This document shows positions 36,145-47,567 of a stretch of DNA of 64,000 nucleotides, in pieces. The position numbers and the translations under genes were made by a program. This DNA is from Protopterus annectens. Its lineage: Eukaryota > Chordata > Ceratodontiformes > Protopteridae. Within the stretch, counting starts at the first letter, position 1. Each line of letters opens with the position of its first letter. Where the stretch lies: contig NC_056729.1 in the NCBI RefSeq assembly GCF_019279795.1, positions 1,861,424,055-1,861,488,054 of the forward strand, in the 5' to 3' direction. The notes under the pieces are model-generated. The model had not been told where the DNA came from. It saw only the letters and a list, made by a program, of their open reading frames with translations, and made no database searches.

Positions 36145-36540
36145 ACATTTTTCCAGTATTTTGGAGAGTGGTGAGAGTATGGCTATGGGTCTAAAATTAG
36201 TTATGTCTACGGAGTTTCCTCCTTTGTGTATTGGAAGGGTGTAAAATTGCTTCCAGATGGAAGGGGATGTGGATTCCTTGATAGAGCAGTTTATTAGAAT
36301 AGAAACTGGGAAAGCAAGAACATCAGCAGCAGGCTGAAGAAATGCGGAGGGAATGTTGTCTACAGATGTGGAGCAAGGTTTTAATTTAGATAGCAGAGTT
36401 TTAATATAGTTAGTGGAGACAGGTTTGAGGGAGAAGGTAGTGGTAGGGTTACTATTGATGGAAGAGTCTGAGCTATTAGGTCTATTATTGTTGGTGGGAT
36501 GGTTTGTGTCTTGATTTAGTAATTTGTATTTGTATTTAGT

Positions 36541-36808
36541 AATAGGAATGGAATTGTTTTTATATATTAAGTGACTTGTCTTGGATCCAATAATGTGTTT
36601 TTAATTGTCACGTTTTCAATAATTAGGGGGTGTGGTTTTATCAAAGGGATAAAAGGAGCATTTATGTACCTGAACTTTATTCTGAAGAAGTCTCTGACAT
36701 TAGTAGATGAAAGCATTCAACTTCATTTGTGATTAAAGGTTTTCACTGCTGTGGACCCGTTTCATTATTTTATTTCGACAGTTTGTGGTGTTTTGAACTT
36801 ATTGGTTT
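36541..36808 (+). repeat. Penelope terminal repeat, 3' copy
   Basis: Continues the main Penelope copy after the LINE B insertion. It contains 'CTGAAGAAGTCTCTGACATT' and 'AACTTCATTTGTGATTAAAG' and ends 'TTTGAACTTATTGGTTT', matching 29379-29515 and the complement of 28246-28500. The hammerhead-like core keeps CTGAAGA (36682-36688) and GAAA (36709-36712), but stem II has AGAT in place of AGAC. Confidence 0.85.
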
Positions 36809-37630
36809 ATATATGACACATAGTTAAAAAAAAAAACTAATGAAAAACTAGGTGCATTATACAGTGTAAAAACCTACCTCACTGACAGCCAAAAGATGGC
36901 ATATTCTCTACTTTTATTTCCTTGTCTCCTCTATGCTGCCTCAATCTTCATTAACCTTAAAGTCTCACAACTGTCCAAACATGAATCATGTTAAAGTAAA
37001 ATAACCAAATTTGCAGTAAACTATAACAATATAACACACCATTGTCTAGCCATCAGAGAATCAACCTGTTTAGAGCTACCGCACCACCTAGGTCTTTGTC
37101 AGCTGACTGCAACACACAGACTTGTATATTAACCAAAAAAAATGGCCAGCCCTTAACTTAATACAATACTACTCCCCCAACAGAGATTTATACTTGACAG
37201 GACTGTAGCCGAATCATCTAATAAACAGGTGACTCTGTATTCAAATATTGAAGCTAAACTATGGAACCACATTCCAGTACCACTGAAATCCATTTAGAAA
37301 GTAAACTCATTTAAAACACAACTAAAACTTTGTCTGTCAATTCAATGGATGTACTTCTGTACGTCTCCGGGATAAATGCCACAGTTGTCTTCAGCTTGCC
37401 TTATATTAAACCATTTCTCTTCATTCAGAATCGTAAGCCTCACAACCAGTCTTCACCAGTACAGGAATAGTTTTACTAGCACCTCACAGCTGTACATGTT
37501 ATTTTTGATACTGCTCACTCCCACCTCTGTACTACTAATACAAACCTTATAACAGCCATATATATAATTACTCGTCCTATTAACTACAGTGTTACCATTT
37601 GTGCCCTGCCTAGTTCCTTCCTCTCACATC
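36809..37630 (+). mobile_element. LINE B (+), second part
   Basis: Resumes the copy broken at 28245: 'GGTGCATTATACAGTGTAAA' matches the RT thumb segment 'KLGxLYxxKxYLT', followed by decayed C-terminal sequence ('LCLSIQW' region near 37330) and 3' UTR-like sequence. Broken again by LINE A at about 37630. Its final 3' end lies at 41416-41745. Confidence 0.75.
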
Positions 37631-38019
37631 CTTGGTTGACATGGATGTTTTGAAGAAGTGCAACAACTGCCTCATGTACACTGACAACCCCTTACTCCTA
37701 AATCATGCAAGTACAATTTGTGAGACTCTCCTACACTAAGGATCTGGAATCCCTGCTCTCCCATGCCCAGAACAACGACATTAAACAGGTTGTCAGCTCA
37801 CACATCATGACTCCTACTCATAATATGCACCCAACACATACACCTTCATATGCGGAGGTACTCTCCAGAAACCTACCTAAACACTAGGGACCTCCAAAGC
37901 ACAAACATGCTAAACCTAACACTACACCCAAAGCACCCAGTACACAAAAAACACTAACACACCAGTGTCTTACCAAATAAGCCCTTAAGGCAATGGACAT
38001 CTGTTCCAAATGTTTTAGT

Positions 38020-38490
38020 CATAGGTGACTCTATAGTGAGACATACAGATGCCCCACTCAGCAGGTCAAACAAGGAGAAGGTTATGTTCAGCTGTCTGTC
38101 TGGTGCAAGGATTTGTCAGATCACACATGCACTCAAGTCTCTCAAAAACAAGTGCCATTATGACTCCATCATTGTTCATGTTGGTGTGAATGACTTGAGA
38201 CATACCTCTCTGGACTATATGAAGAGACATGACTGAGCTCTCTGAATGTGTCCCAGGCCAGTATGTCCCTAGCTTTGAGCAGCATTTTACCCTCGCCTGG
38301 GATGATACCACAACATAAACAAAAAATGATTGACTTCAATAATTGGCTTCATTTCTGGTGTCATTCTAAGGAGATCCAGTTCCTGTCAGCCTGGGATGAC
38401 ATGGTGGATAGTCCACACTGCTTTGCCAGAGATGGACTTCACCTGGGACCTCTAGGCTTTCGGTTGCTGGCTAAGGCATTTGCCTACCCC
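38020..38490 (+). pseudogene. LINE A ORF1 esterase (SGNH/GDSL) fragment
   Basis: Frameshifted stretches give 'VIGDSIVRHTDAPLSRSNKE', 'CLSGARICQITHALKSLKNK', 'DSIIVHVGVNDLRHTSLDYM', then, in the frame of 38248-38877, 'LSSILPSPGMIPQHKQKM', 'SAWDDMVDSPHCFARDGLHL'. The GDS, GVND and DGLH motifs are the Ser, Gly/Asn and Asp-His blocks of SGNH hydrolases. Known CR1 and some L2 elements have an esterase in ORF1. Frame broken near 38230. Confidence 0.75.
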
Positions 38491-39270
38491 ATAATAACTT
38501 TTGTAGGCAAGGTCACAAATTTCCGACGTGAGAATATCAAACACACAAAGTTATTGGTCATGCTGCTAAATGCTATGAGTTTAAATCAGAAACTGCACTC
38601 TCTGGAAGCACTCCTCTCCCTGGAAGATGTTGACATCTGTGCAGTCACAGAAACCTGGTTAAAGGCCACAGAAAGTACCCCGGCCCTGCAAGGCTATAAT
38701 GTCTTCCACACTTTCAGACCGCAAATTGAAGGTGTGAAAACCAAAGGAGGTGGAGTATCTGTCTTCAGTAAAGATAATTACGCCTCTAGACTGGTTGGAG
38801 AAGACAACAACTCTATGGAGTTACTCCAAGTCCAGATTATCATGGGTAAGATCCCACTTCATGTCATCATCCATTAAGAACCCCATAATGACTTTTGTAG
38901 GCAAGGTCACAAATTTCCGACGTGAGAATATCAAACACACAGAAAGTTAAGGGTCATGCTGCTAAATGCTAGGAGTTTAAATCAGAAACTGCACTCTCTG
39001 GAAGCACTCCTCTCCCTGGAAGATGTTGACGTCTGTGCAGTCACAGAAACCTGGTTAAAGGCCACAGAAAGTACCCCGGCCCTGCAAGGCTATAATGCCT
39101 TCCACACTTTCAGACCGCAAATTGAAGGTATGAGAACCAAAGGAGGTGGAGTATCTGTCTTCAGTAAAGATAATTACGCCTCTAGACTGGTTGGAGAAGA
39201 CAACTCTGTGGAGTTACTCCAAGTCCAGATTACCATGGGTAAGATCCCACTTCATGTCATCATCCATTAA
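38487..39270 (+). repeat. 394-bp tandem duplication of LINE A endonuclease segment
   Basis: 38487-38880 and 38881-39270 are adjacent near-identical copies; both start 'CCCCATAAT(A/G)ACTTTTGTAG' and end 'CTTCATGTCATCATCCATTA'. Each encodes 'AVTETWLKATESTPALQGYN' and 'GGGVSVFSKDNYASRLVGED'. They differ at a few bases and a 3-bp codon deletion, so the duplication is much younger than the decay of this LINE copy. Confidence 0.95.
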
Positions 39271-39751
39271 GAAGCTCACACAGCTTATTCAGACCTACTT
39301 GGACAATCAAAGTACAACCTAACACCTTAGTCATGGGTGATTTCAACTATCCCTTCATTAATTGGGAAACTTGTATGAGCCCAAACTCACTTACACAAAA
39401 GTTCCTGGACTTTAACTCAAATGCCCTGGAACAAATAGTGCACCACCCCACAACGGGTTGTAATATTCTAGACCTGGTCCTCACCAATATAAGTGACCTA
39501 TGCAATGCTTCAAATGTAGTGTCTGCACTGATTAAATCCAGTCATAAATCTTTAATTTTGAAGTAGCAGTAGCATCAGAACTCCCCAAAGGAGAAGTCAG
39601 GCTACAGAATTTCACCAAAGCTAACTATACCCTCCTAAGGAATGGTATAATCGACTTCCAAGCTCCAGTTTCCACAGATGGCATTGACAGCTATACTAAT
39701 GTATATACTGATGCCCTGTATAAACATCTACACAAATGTATAGACACAACC

Positions 39752-40828
39752 ATGCCTGCATCTCTAAAGAGCAAGTCAGCAGTGCTGTCTCCGAGACTAA
39801 GAACACAGTCTCCATGGGACCAGATGGCATTCCGGGCTGTGTTCTTAAATGTTCTTAAACAAGAGGTAGCTACTCCACTAGGCACCCTGTTCAACCACAG
39901 CCTGAGTACTGGCTTTGTCCCAACTGAATGGAAAGCAGTGACTGTTATCACCCTCCAGAAGGATGGCTCAACAACAGACCCGGTTAACTATAGACCCATA
40001 AGTTTAACCAGCCTCATCTGTATGGCAATGGAATTAATCATCATGGATCTCATAAATAAGGATACAGGTGACCTCCAAACCCTAGATCCATCCCAGTTTG
40101 GTTTTGTCAAGGGTAGGTTATGCCTACTAAACCTGGTGGACGTCTTTGAGAATGTGACCCAAGCCATAGATGAAGGCAAAAGCTGTGCACACAGCCTAGC
40201 TTGACTTGGCCAAGGCCTTCGATAAAATCTCACATTCAGGCATCATGACAAACTAAACCAGTTTAATATCAACTCCTTTGTTGTCAGGTGGGTTACAAAC
40301 TGGCTCACAGATCAAAACACTCAAAGTGGAGACTTCACCTCTGCCAGCAGACATGTCACCAGTGGGGTCTGACAAGGGTCACTGCAGGGCCCCCTCATGT
40401 TTGGCATATATTTCTCAGAAGTCCAGGCTAAAACAGAGGGGATGTGGCTAACCAAGTTTGCGGATGTCTGCAAATTAGATGCTATCACTGAATCTCCTAG
40501 CAATGCCAGCATTCTGTAAATGGGGCTTACACAGACCAGTGATTGGTGCCATGCTCTTAAACTAAATGCTAAAAAATGCATCATCATTCTATTCAGTAAG
40601 AACAATGTCCCTGCTGATTATAAAATAAACAATACTACCCTAAGTACCAGTTCTGTAGTGAGAGACTTGAGAACACAAGTTGACTGTGATCTCAACTTCA
40701 ACCACCATGTGTCTTCTCTGGTGACAAAGGCATTCTGTGTCACTCACCTGATTAGCAAAAGGCATTGCCTCAAGAGCAAACTAGGTTATAACTCCCCTGT
40801 ACTCGTCCCTCATCAGGCTTATTATTGA
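39752..40828 (+). pseudogene. LINE A reverse transcriptase (broken)
   Basis: 39752-40204 encodes 'EWKAVTVITLQKDGSTTDPV', 'NYRPISLTSLICMAMELIIM', 'PSQFGFVKGRLCLLNLVDVF'. In other frames follow 'LAKAFDKI', 'GPLMFGIYFSEVQAKTEG' and the catalytic box F-A-D-V (second Asp lost, about 40455-40470), then 40520-40828 with 'LNAKKCIIILFSKNNVP' and 'SVVRDLRTQVDCDLNFNHHV'. Non-functional. Confidence 0.85.
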
Positions 40829-41415
40829 ATGTAATGCTCCCTTTGGTATGTACCATACCAGACACCTTCAGCAACTTCAGGGACCTCAGAGATTTCTAAC
40901 TAAGAAAATTCAGGTTCTCCAGCACATGTCTTATACGGACAGAAAGTAGTCACTGTCACTGTACTCAGTAGCATAGAGACTACTTAGAGGTGACTTATGT
41001 CTGGTTTACAGGGCTATCTCTAACCCTAATCTAATGGAAATGCTGCACATCCATAAGTCAAATGGGACTAGATTCACCAGTTCCAGGGACCTCAATCTAG
41101 CCTACTACATAAACAGGACCCACTGGAGAGACAGATACATCTCTGAGGTTGCCACTCCTCTGGAATAGGCTTCAAATCCATGTCAAGCAGAGCACCTCCA
41201 TGACCTGTTTAAGTGCAGCCTGGATGACTGGATGGGAAACCATAAATTTCTGCCAGTGATTGCCCCTGCTTCTCCCTGGACATGGGTAATCCTTGCTAGA
41301 AAATCTTGAGTATAGACTTTATCTCTCATCTAGTATTATATCGGGATTTAACAGCTAGGCTTATAAAAACACTCGGGTCAGTAGCCTAGTAACATCTTAT
41401 GAACCTATGAACATC

Positions 41416-41745
41416 CAAGTCTTTGAATTTTTAAGCACTAATCACATAAATTGTCTATTTGACAAATCCAGTAATTATACCTCTTCAAAATGTTCACTTT
41501 TCATTGACTAATGCATAACTATCTTTTATACTGTAATAGCCACCTTAATTTCATATGAATGTAATCTAATTAGTACTTGTGTGTGAAATTGTTAGTGTAT
41601 TACTTCATGGCTGTTCATGTACATTACTGAACATTTGTTTAACAATGTTTGTAATATTTAGGTTTTCTTCCTGGGCCTTCACTGAACAGGAGTTTTTGAC
41701 TAAACCCAGTCAGATAAACCTGATAAACCAAAGCAAAATAAAATA
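41416..41745 (+). mobile_element. LINE B (+), 3' end
   Basis: The 3' terminal block ('TTCTTCCTGGGCCTTCACTG', 'AACAGGAGTTTTTGACTAAA', 'CCCAGTCAGATAAAC') and tail 'AAAGCAAAATAAAATAATGA' end the LINE B that began at about 27000. So that element now spans 14.7 kb because of later insertions. Confidence 0.8.
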
Positions 41746-41866
41746 ATGATAGAGGAGTTCATGAAACTGATCAGCAGATAGGTACCATGGCAACAGTCCT
41801 GCAACTTTGTACTGGACTGCTGTAGTGAAATGAGAAATGATTCATAGGAGAAAGTTCTCAAATTTA

Positions 41867-42230
41867 CCAGTTAATTTAGGTCCGCATCCTCACCTGTGGT
41901 CGGGAAGTTTGGGTAGTTAATTTAGGTCCCCATTCTCACCTGTGGTCAGGAAGTTTGGGTAGTTAATTTAGGTCCCCATTCTCACCTGTGGTCAGGAAGT
42001 TTGGGTAGTTAATTTAGGTCCCTGTCCTCACCTGTGATCAGGAAGTTTGGGTAGTTAATTTAGGTCCCTGTCCTCACCTGGGGTCAGGAAGTTTGGGTAG
42101 TTAATTTAGGTCCCCATTCTCACCTGTGGTCAGGAAGTTTGGGTAGTTAATTTAGGTCCCTGTCCTCACCTGTGATCAGGAAGTTTGGGTAGTTAATTTA
42201 GGTCCCTGTCCTCACCTGTGATCAGGAAGG
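41867..42230 (+). repeat. 46-bp minisatellite
   Basis: About eight copies at 46-bp spacing of 'GTAGTTAATTTAGGTCCCCA' + 'TTCTCACCTGTGGTCAGGAA' + 'GTTTGG'. Two unit types alternate irregularly (CCCATT and CCTGTC). It lies about 750 bp upstream of the first visible NLR exon, probably in an intron or 5' flank. The rest of 42231-42977 shows nothing recognisable. Confidence 0.95.
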
Positions 42231-42977
42231 TAGTGACTGAAAGAATCAGATCATAGAAGCAGCAGGAATGAGATTCCTATGTTGGGCAGCTGGGGTTAGT
42301 CTGTGTGACAGAATGATGTGCCCAGCAATTTGGGATGGTCTAGGAGGACCAGCAGTCTGGGATGCTCTAGGAGGACATCCACTGCTCCTGCATGTTCAGA
42401 GAAGTCATTTGAAGTGATTAGAGCAACTTGTGAGCTGTTCCCTGGGCATCCTTCATAGAAGGGATACCGGACACTACCCACTAGATGGAGACCTCAGGGC
42501 ATGATGAAGGGATTATATCTTGCAGATTGCCTGGGATAGTTTGGGTATTCTGAAAGAGGAACTGGACATTTAATGAGGTTTTATAGCTTGATTCTACTGT
42601 GATTCACACAGTTTAGAAAAATGAATTAATAAATATTTAACATCATTTCTTTATTGCAGATGGCTAATCATTTCAGCAATCAGCCCCCTTATGGTTTGTC
42701 AAGGGATCTATTTCATCTTGATTTAGCCACTAGAGTTCTCATGTGATGTAATAAAGGATAGCAGGAGTGTATGATTTTTCACCAAAATACAATGCAGTAT
42801 TTAATGTCTTCATACTTTGAGTGTATTTTATCTCTCTGCATTTTTTGCTGTTATGATTACTTTTTCAGAACAATGTTCTCAGATTTATCCTTTCAGTATG
42901 TTGCTTTTTGAATCATAGATCCATTCATAGTTACATGTATCAGATGAAAATTTCAAATCCATATTTTGTTTTAACAG

Positions 42978-43043
42978 CTGCAGACATCATTCCTGAAATA
43001 AAAATCATTAACAATGGTCAGAAGTTAGAAGACAACTTGAAAA
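42978..43043 (+). CDS. NLR gene, small exon upstream of FISNA-NACHT
   Basis: A 66-nt predicted exon between an acceptor (TTTGTTTTAACAG) and a donor (A|GTAAGG). Its open frame 'ADIIPEIKIINNGQKLEDNL' continues through the split codon A|GT into the FISNA-NACHT exon at 43128 without a stop, so both sides of the exon are phase 1. A second acceptor 6 nt further in (CTGCAG|AC) keeps the same frame. The peptide has no domain; short symmetric exons before the FISNA exon are usual in fish NLR genes. Supported by splice signals and frame only; upstream exons were not found. Confidence 0.6.
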
Positions 43044-43127
43044 GTAAGGACATTTCAAATTGTTTCAGACGCTCGTATCTTAATTAAATTAATCATGCTG
43101 TTACCAATGAACGTTTTCTTTCTGTAG

Positions 43128-44853
43128 GTTATCAGCACAATTATAAAGATTCCATACTGGCACAAACAAGGAAGATGGGTAAGAAAATGTTACCAGGAGG
43201 AAGACAACAAGAGGAAGAGTTATTAGTGGAACATTATACAGAACTGAGAGTCGTAACCAATTACCAGCACACAGAGGGTCAGATTCAACATGAGATGTTA
43301 GTGAAGGGACAAGAGCATGAAAAACTCATGAAGGACAGCTATAGGAATAAATGTGAAAGGATCACACCGAGCCAGCTTTTCAGGATATGTTCTGAATCCA
43401 TGACATTTCCCAGGGTTGTTCTTGTTTCAGGTGTCCCTGGAATTGGTAAAACGACAATGGTACAGAAAATGCTGTATGACTGGATCCAGGGAGATCAGTA
43501 CAAGCAGTTTAGCTTTGTTTTTTTGTTCAAATTCCGAGACATGAATCTCTGGGAAGAACCTCTGAACTTGCCTGAAATGATTCTAAAGCAGCACAGTTGT
43601 TTACGTGATGTTATAGAACAAATACTTGGAAGGCCAAGCACAGTATTGTTCATGTTTGATGGCCTTGATGAAAGTAAATCTCCCCTGGATTTCACTGTAA
43701 ACCAAATCTGTAGTGACTTGAGGAAGAGAACTAGTCATGTAAATGTTGTTTCCAGCTTGATGAAACAGACTTTGATGAAGGGCTGTTCAGTTATTATAAC
43801 AAGTCGTCCATCTGCCCTGGACCAGATGGATTGGTCTTGTATTCATCGTTGCACAGAAATCATGGGATTTCTAGATGAAGACAGACTGAAGTATTTTAAA
43901 AAACAGTTTTCTGATAGCAATGGTGCTTTGGAAGCTTTTGAGTATGTGAGACAGAATGATATTCTGTACACAATGTGTTTCAATCCTTCATATTGCTGGA
44001 TAATCTGTTCCGTTCTGAAGCAACATTTTACAGGAAGTCAGAATGAAAGCTCTTCATGTCCAAAAACTTTAACTCAGCTTTTTGTTTGCTTTTTAAACAA
44101 TATCCTTACAAATCACACCTTACCAGGAAGCATGGACCTTAAGGGACTGCTTTGTAAAGTTAGTCATCTGGCATTCAAAGGTGTCTGCAACAAACTTCTA
44201 GTATTTACTGATACTGATTTAAAACAGCAGAAGATTGAATGCACTCAAGCCAGGTCTAGTTTCTTGCTTGAATTCTTAGTGCAAGAAGAATCATTTCAGA
44301 GAACAATGTACACATTTTTGCATCTCACAGTGCAAGAATGCCTTGGAGCACTGTGGTATTTCCTGGGCTCAGAGCAAAATATATTAGATATTCTGAAAAG
44401 TGAACAGAATCAGGATGGTCGTTTGGAGATTCTGATACGTTTTCTGGCAGGTCTTTCTCACCCTCCTACATCATACCCATTGCAGAAAATCCTGGGTCCA
44501 TTTCCTGTTGAGAAACAAGTTGAGATACTGAAATGGCTCAAAGGTTTGGCTGAATATTCAATCAAGCATTTAGCACAAGACAGTTGGAGTGAAAAGGATA
44601 AGAACTTAGACCCACTCAAAGTGTTTCATTACCTGTTTGAGAGTCAGAATGTGGAATTAATCAGAGAGACTGTGGGGACACTTAAATGTTTCACTTTAGA
44701 AAATCAAACCTTAAACCCAGTGGATTGTTATGTTTTAAACTATATCATAGTAACTTCCGGTGGAATTACAGAACTTCAGCTGGATAAAACTCAAATCCCA
44801 ATGGATGGGATCTGTAAACTGAAGGAAGCTTTCTGTCTCTGCACAAGTATCAG
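43128..44853 (+). CDS. NLR family protein, FISNA-NACHT exon
   Basis: A 1726-nt exon from acceptor TTTCTTTCTGTAG to donor CAG|GTAACA (phase 1 in, phase 2 out), fully open. It encodes part of a cytosolic NOD-like receptor, a nucleotide-binding innate immune sensor. Numbering from the internal Met at 43175: residues 1-80 resemble the FISNA domain that precedes NACHT in fish NLRs and NLRP3; Walker A 'GVPGIGKTT' 86-94; Walker B 'VLFMFDGLDE' 157-166; sensor 1 'VIITSRPSAL' about 206-215; helical domain with 'FLHLTVQECLGAL' about 381-393; the exon ends 'ITELQLDKTQIPMDG...CTSIR', the run-up to leucine-rich repeats. That Met is probably not the real start, since the frame stays open upstream to the splice site. 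LRR exons, and any PYD/CARD or B30.2 exon, are not seen. Subfamily symbol not assigned. Confidence 0.9.
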
Positions 44854-45667
44854 GTAACATCTTTGTTTCCCTATAAACACAAGTATGAAAGCCTGTAACC
44901 TTAACATTGTCATAATAAATGCTACCACATTTCCAACATGAAATGTCATATGAAAGTAAACTAACTCTGGACTACAGAGAATGTTAGCATTTCACAAGTA
45001 TGTCTAGTTATGTAGAGCTGGTAGGGGAGGTAATGGGGCATATAACTGCTGATGAACAGACCTGCAATATGTCAAAGTCAGAGCAGACTGTGATGTTTTA
45101 GAGGATGAACTTTCCTGTCAGATGTAGGGCTACTCATAATAAGGGATGAGGTAAGGAAAACCAGAGATTTATGGGACAACTTTATTTAATGTTGATATTA
45201 CCAAAGTAGCACATCAGAGAGCAGACTGGGGAAACATTAGTGATGTGACATAGTGGAAGTGAGGACAGAATTGTTAAGTGGAGTCAGCAAAGCGTTGTTT
45301 GAGGCAGGATGGAGTTAGTAATGAGGCAAAGACTATGGTACTCAGACATCCTGTGGGCTTAACTTCACATATGTGGGAGTGCACTGTGAGGGAGAAAGCT
45401 GTGACGTCAGCGTAAGGTCAGGTGCAAGCCTCTGAGGATCTGGTACCACTTCCATCGTGAGCTTTTAAATTTAGAATCTATTGCCTTTCCCCTAATGATG
45501 CGTATCAGATGAGTGAAGTTGTAGCTAGTGATAGTGTCTCCGCCACTTCCAGAATGCCCTAGAAAGAGAGTAACGTGAACACAAAGGAAGCTGCACAACA
45601 ACAATGTATAAGAAAATAAAGGAACAGTCTTAAAGCTACCAGAGAAGGGATGTTGTTAGAGGAGGAT
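44854..45667. other. Probable NLR intron, unrecognised
   Basis: Sequence after the NACHT exon donor. No LRR-type exon (the expected ~170-nt exon with LxLxxNxL) and no repeat shared with the window was seen until the 89-bp minisatellite. No gene is supported here. Confidence 0.5.
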
Positions 45668-46630
45668 GTCAGTGTTTGTAGGAAGGAGACGCAAGTATAA
45701 ACTGATGGTAGTGTGAGGACAGCGGGATTTATGCAAGGTCATGAAGACAACATAAGTCAGTGTTTGTAGGAAGGAGAGACCAGGTATAAACTGATGGTAG
45801 TGTGAGGACAGCGGGATTTATGCAAGGTCATGAAGACAACATAAGTCAGTGTTTGTAGGAAGGAGAGACAAGGTATAAACTGATGGTAGTGTGAGGACAG
45901 CGGGATTTATGCAAGGTCATGAAGGGAACATAAGTCAGTGTTTGTAGGAAGGAGAGACAAGGTATAAACTGATGGTAGTGTGAGGACAGCGGGATTTATG
46001 CAAGGTCATGAAGGGAACATAAGTCAGTGTTTGTAGGAAGGAGAGACAAGGTATAAACTGATGGTAGTGTGAGGACAGCGGGATTTAGGCAAGGTCATGA
46101 AGGGAACATAAGTCAGTGTTTGTAGGAAGGAGAGACAAGGTATAAACCGATGGTAGTATGAGGACAGCGGGATTTATGCAAGGTCATGAAGGGAACATAA
46201 GTCAGTGTTTGTAGGAAGGAGAGACAGGGTATAAACTGATGGTAGTGTGAGAACAGCGAGATTTATGCAAGGTCATGAAGGGAACATAAGTCAGTGTTTG
46301 TAGGAAGGAGAGACAAGGTATAAACTGATGGTAGTGTGAGAACAGCGGGATTTATGCAAGGTCATGAAGGGAACATAAGTCAGTGTTTGTAGGAAGGAGA
46401 GACAAGGTATAAACTGATGGTAGTGTGAGGACAGCGGGATTTATGCAAGGTCATGAAGGGAACATAAGTCAGTGTTTGTAGGAAGGAGAGACAAGGTATA
46501 AACTGATGGTAGTATGAGGACAGCGGGATTTAGGCAAGGTCATGAAGGGAGCATAAGTCAGTGTTTGTAGGAAGGAGAGACCAGGTATAAACTGATGGTA
46601 GTGTGAGAACAGCGGGATTTATGCAAGGTC
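45668..46630 (+). repeat. 89-bp minisatellite, left block
   Basis: About 10.8 copies at 89-bp spacing (for example 45961 to 46050) of a unit containing 'GTCAGTGTTTGTAGGAAGGA', 'GGTATAAACTGATGGTAGTG' and 'GGATTTATGCAAGGTCATGA'. Units are nearly identical. It stops in mid-unit at 46630, where LINE A 5' sequence begins; the same repeat resumes at 50863. Confidence 0.97.
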
Positions 46631-47567
46631 TTGGCATAGCTCCTCGTGGTCCCCTGCAGAGTTCCTAAGGCAGCAGAGAGCAGAAAAAGCGACTTTCCTG
46701 ATTCTAAGTATTTTTTAAGCATTTTTATTGCTTATTTCGACCACTGTTTCTGCATATATTATTGTGATATTACCTGTTTTCTCTGTTTTTCTGAGCTTAA
46801 TTTGTTGACTGCACTTCTTAGCTTAAGTTTTGCTTATAAGTTAACCTACAGGCTAATACACTCAAGTGTACTAGCCTTTGATAGCATTTAGTCGAAAAAC
46901 CAAGCATTTACTGTATTTTCTGTCTGTGTGTGTAAAAAAAAACTTGAAAAAACAAAAAATACTTCTGCTTTCCTAACTTTCCTAGCTAGTTGTTCCAGTG
47001 ATCAGATTTTGCTGATCCCTGGGCTTTGTATTTGGTTCCTGTGTTCCTTCATTTTCTTGTGTGGCCAGAGGGAAGTTTCTTTACTCACCAGTAAGAGTGG
47101 GCGTACTGAGCTGCCTGTTTGTCCTCAGAGGAGTGGTTAGAGACAGTAACTGGTAATTCATTGGCCATTTTGGGTAATTTCCTGTTTTTTCCAGCCCCCT
47201 GCTATAAAGCATGCTTTGGCGCACTTTAGCGCGGAGTTGCTACAGGAGCACACAAGAGCAGCGGCGGTTAATCAAGGTTAAACTATTCGGGCTACCTAAA
47301 GTCCACTCTTCAAATTTTCCCTTAAAACAGCCTTCCTTGAATTGTACTGCTGATCTAACCAGCGTATTCTATATCTAAAAAGCTCAGCTCTACTTGATTC
47401 CTAAGTAGACTATTCTCTATCTGTAAAGCCTAGCACTTGCTCCTAAAGTACTTTTTTACTTGATATAGCACTTTTATTATACATAGTACCCCACCAGCCA
47501 AAAAAAACCCTTTTCAATCACCCACATCCCCCGGAGTCTTTTAAAGTCCTTGTCCATTCCTTCTAGC

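Larger units (their letters stand above)
33775..36540 (-). mobile_element. LINE B (-) inserted in Penelope 3' region
   Basis: Plus strand begins with the tail 'TTTATTTATTTATTTATC' and terminal block 'GCCCGTTTTCAGCAGAGGCC', and on the minus strand holds RT sequence as far as about 36500. The Penelope sequence on both sides ('AATATTCAAAAGTATA' at 33774 and 'ATAGGAATGGAATTG' at about 36541) is contiguous in the inverted copy at 28460-28500, proving the insertion. 5' truncated near the start of the RT. A foldback element interrupts its 3' UTR. Confidence 0.9.
37631..41415 (+). mobile_element. LINE A (CR1-like) copy inserted in LINE B
   Basis: Runs from the ORF1 CxxC finger ('CNNCLMYTDNPLLL' at about 37658-37700) through esterase, endonuclease and RT to the octamer 3' end 'CTTATGAACCTATGAAC' at 41396-41413. 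The 5' UTR is missing. Contains a 394-bp tandem duplication in the endonuclease and lacks much of the linker between endonuclease and RT. All frames are broken. LINE B 3' UTR flanks it on both sides. Confidence 0.85.

Noticed and set aside
29379-36808. LTR retrotransposon or endogenous retrovirus
   Set aside because: The flanking repeats belong to a Penelope-like element: its RT signature and GIY-YIG endonuclease are present, and there is no gag, protease, RNase H or integrase.
42296-42481. Minus-strand 61-residue open frame near the NLR gene
   Set aside because: The 'LLVLLDHPKLL' repetition comes from a short duplicated sequence; no other support.
44854-46636. LRR exons of the NLR gene
   Set aside because: No open stretch between plausible splice sites shows the LxLxxNxL pattern; the region is unrecognised sequence and an 89-bp minisatellite.
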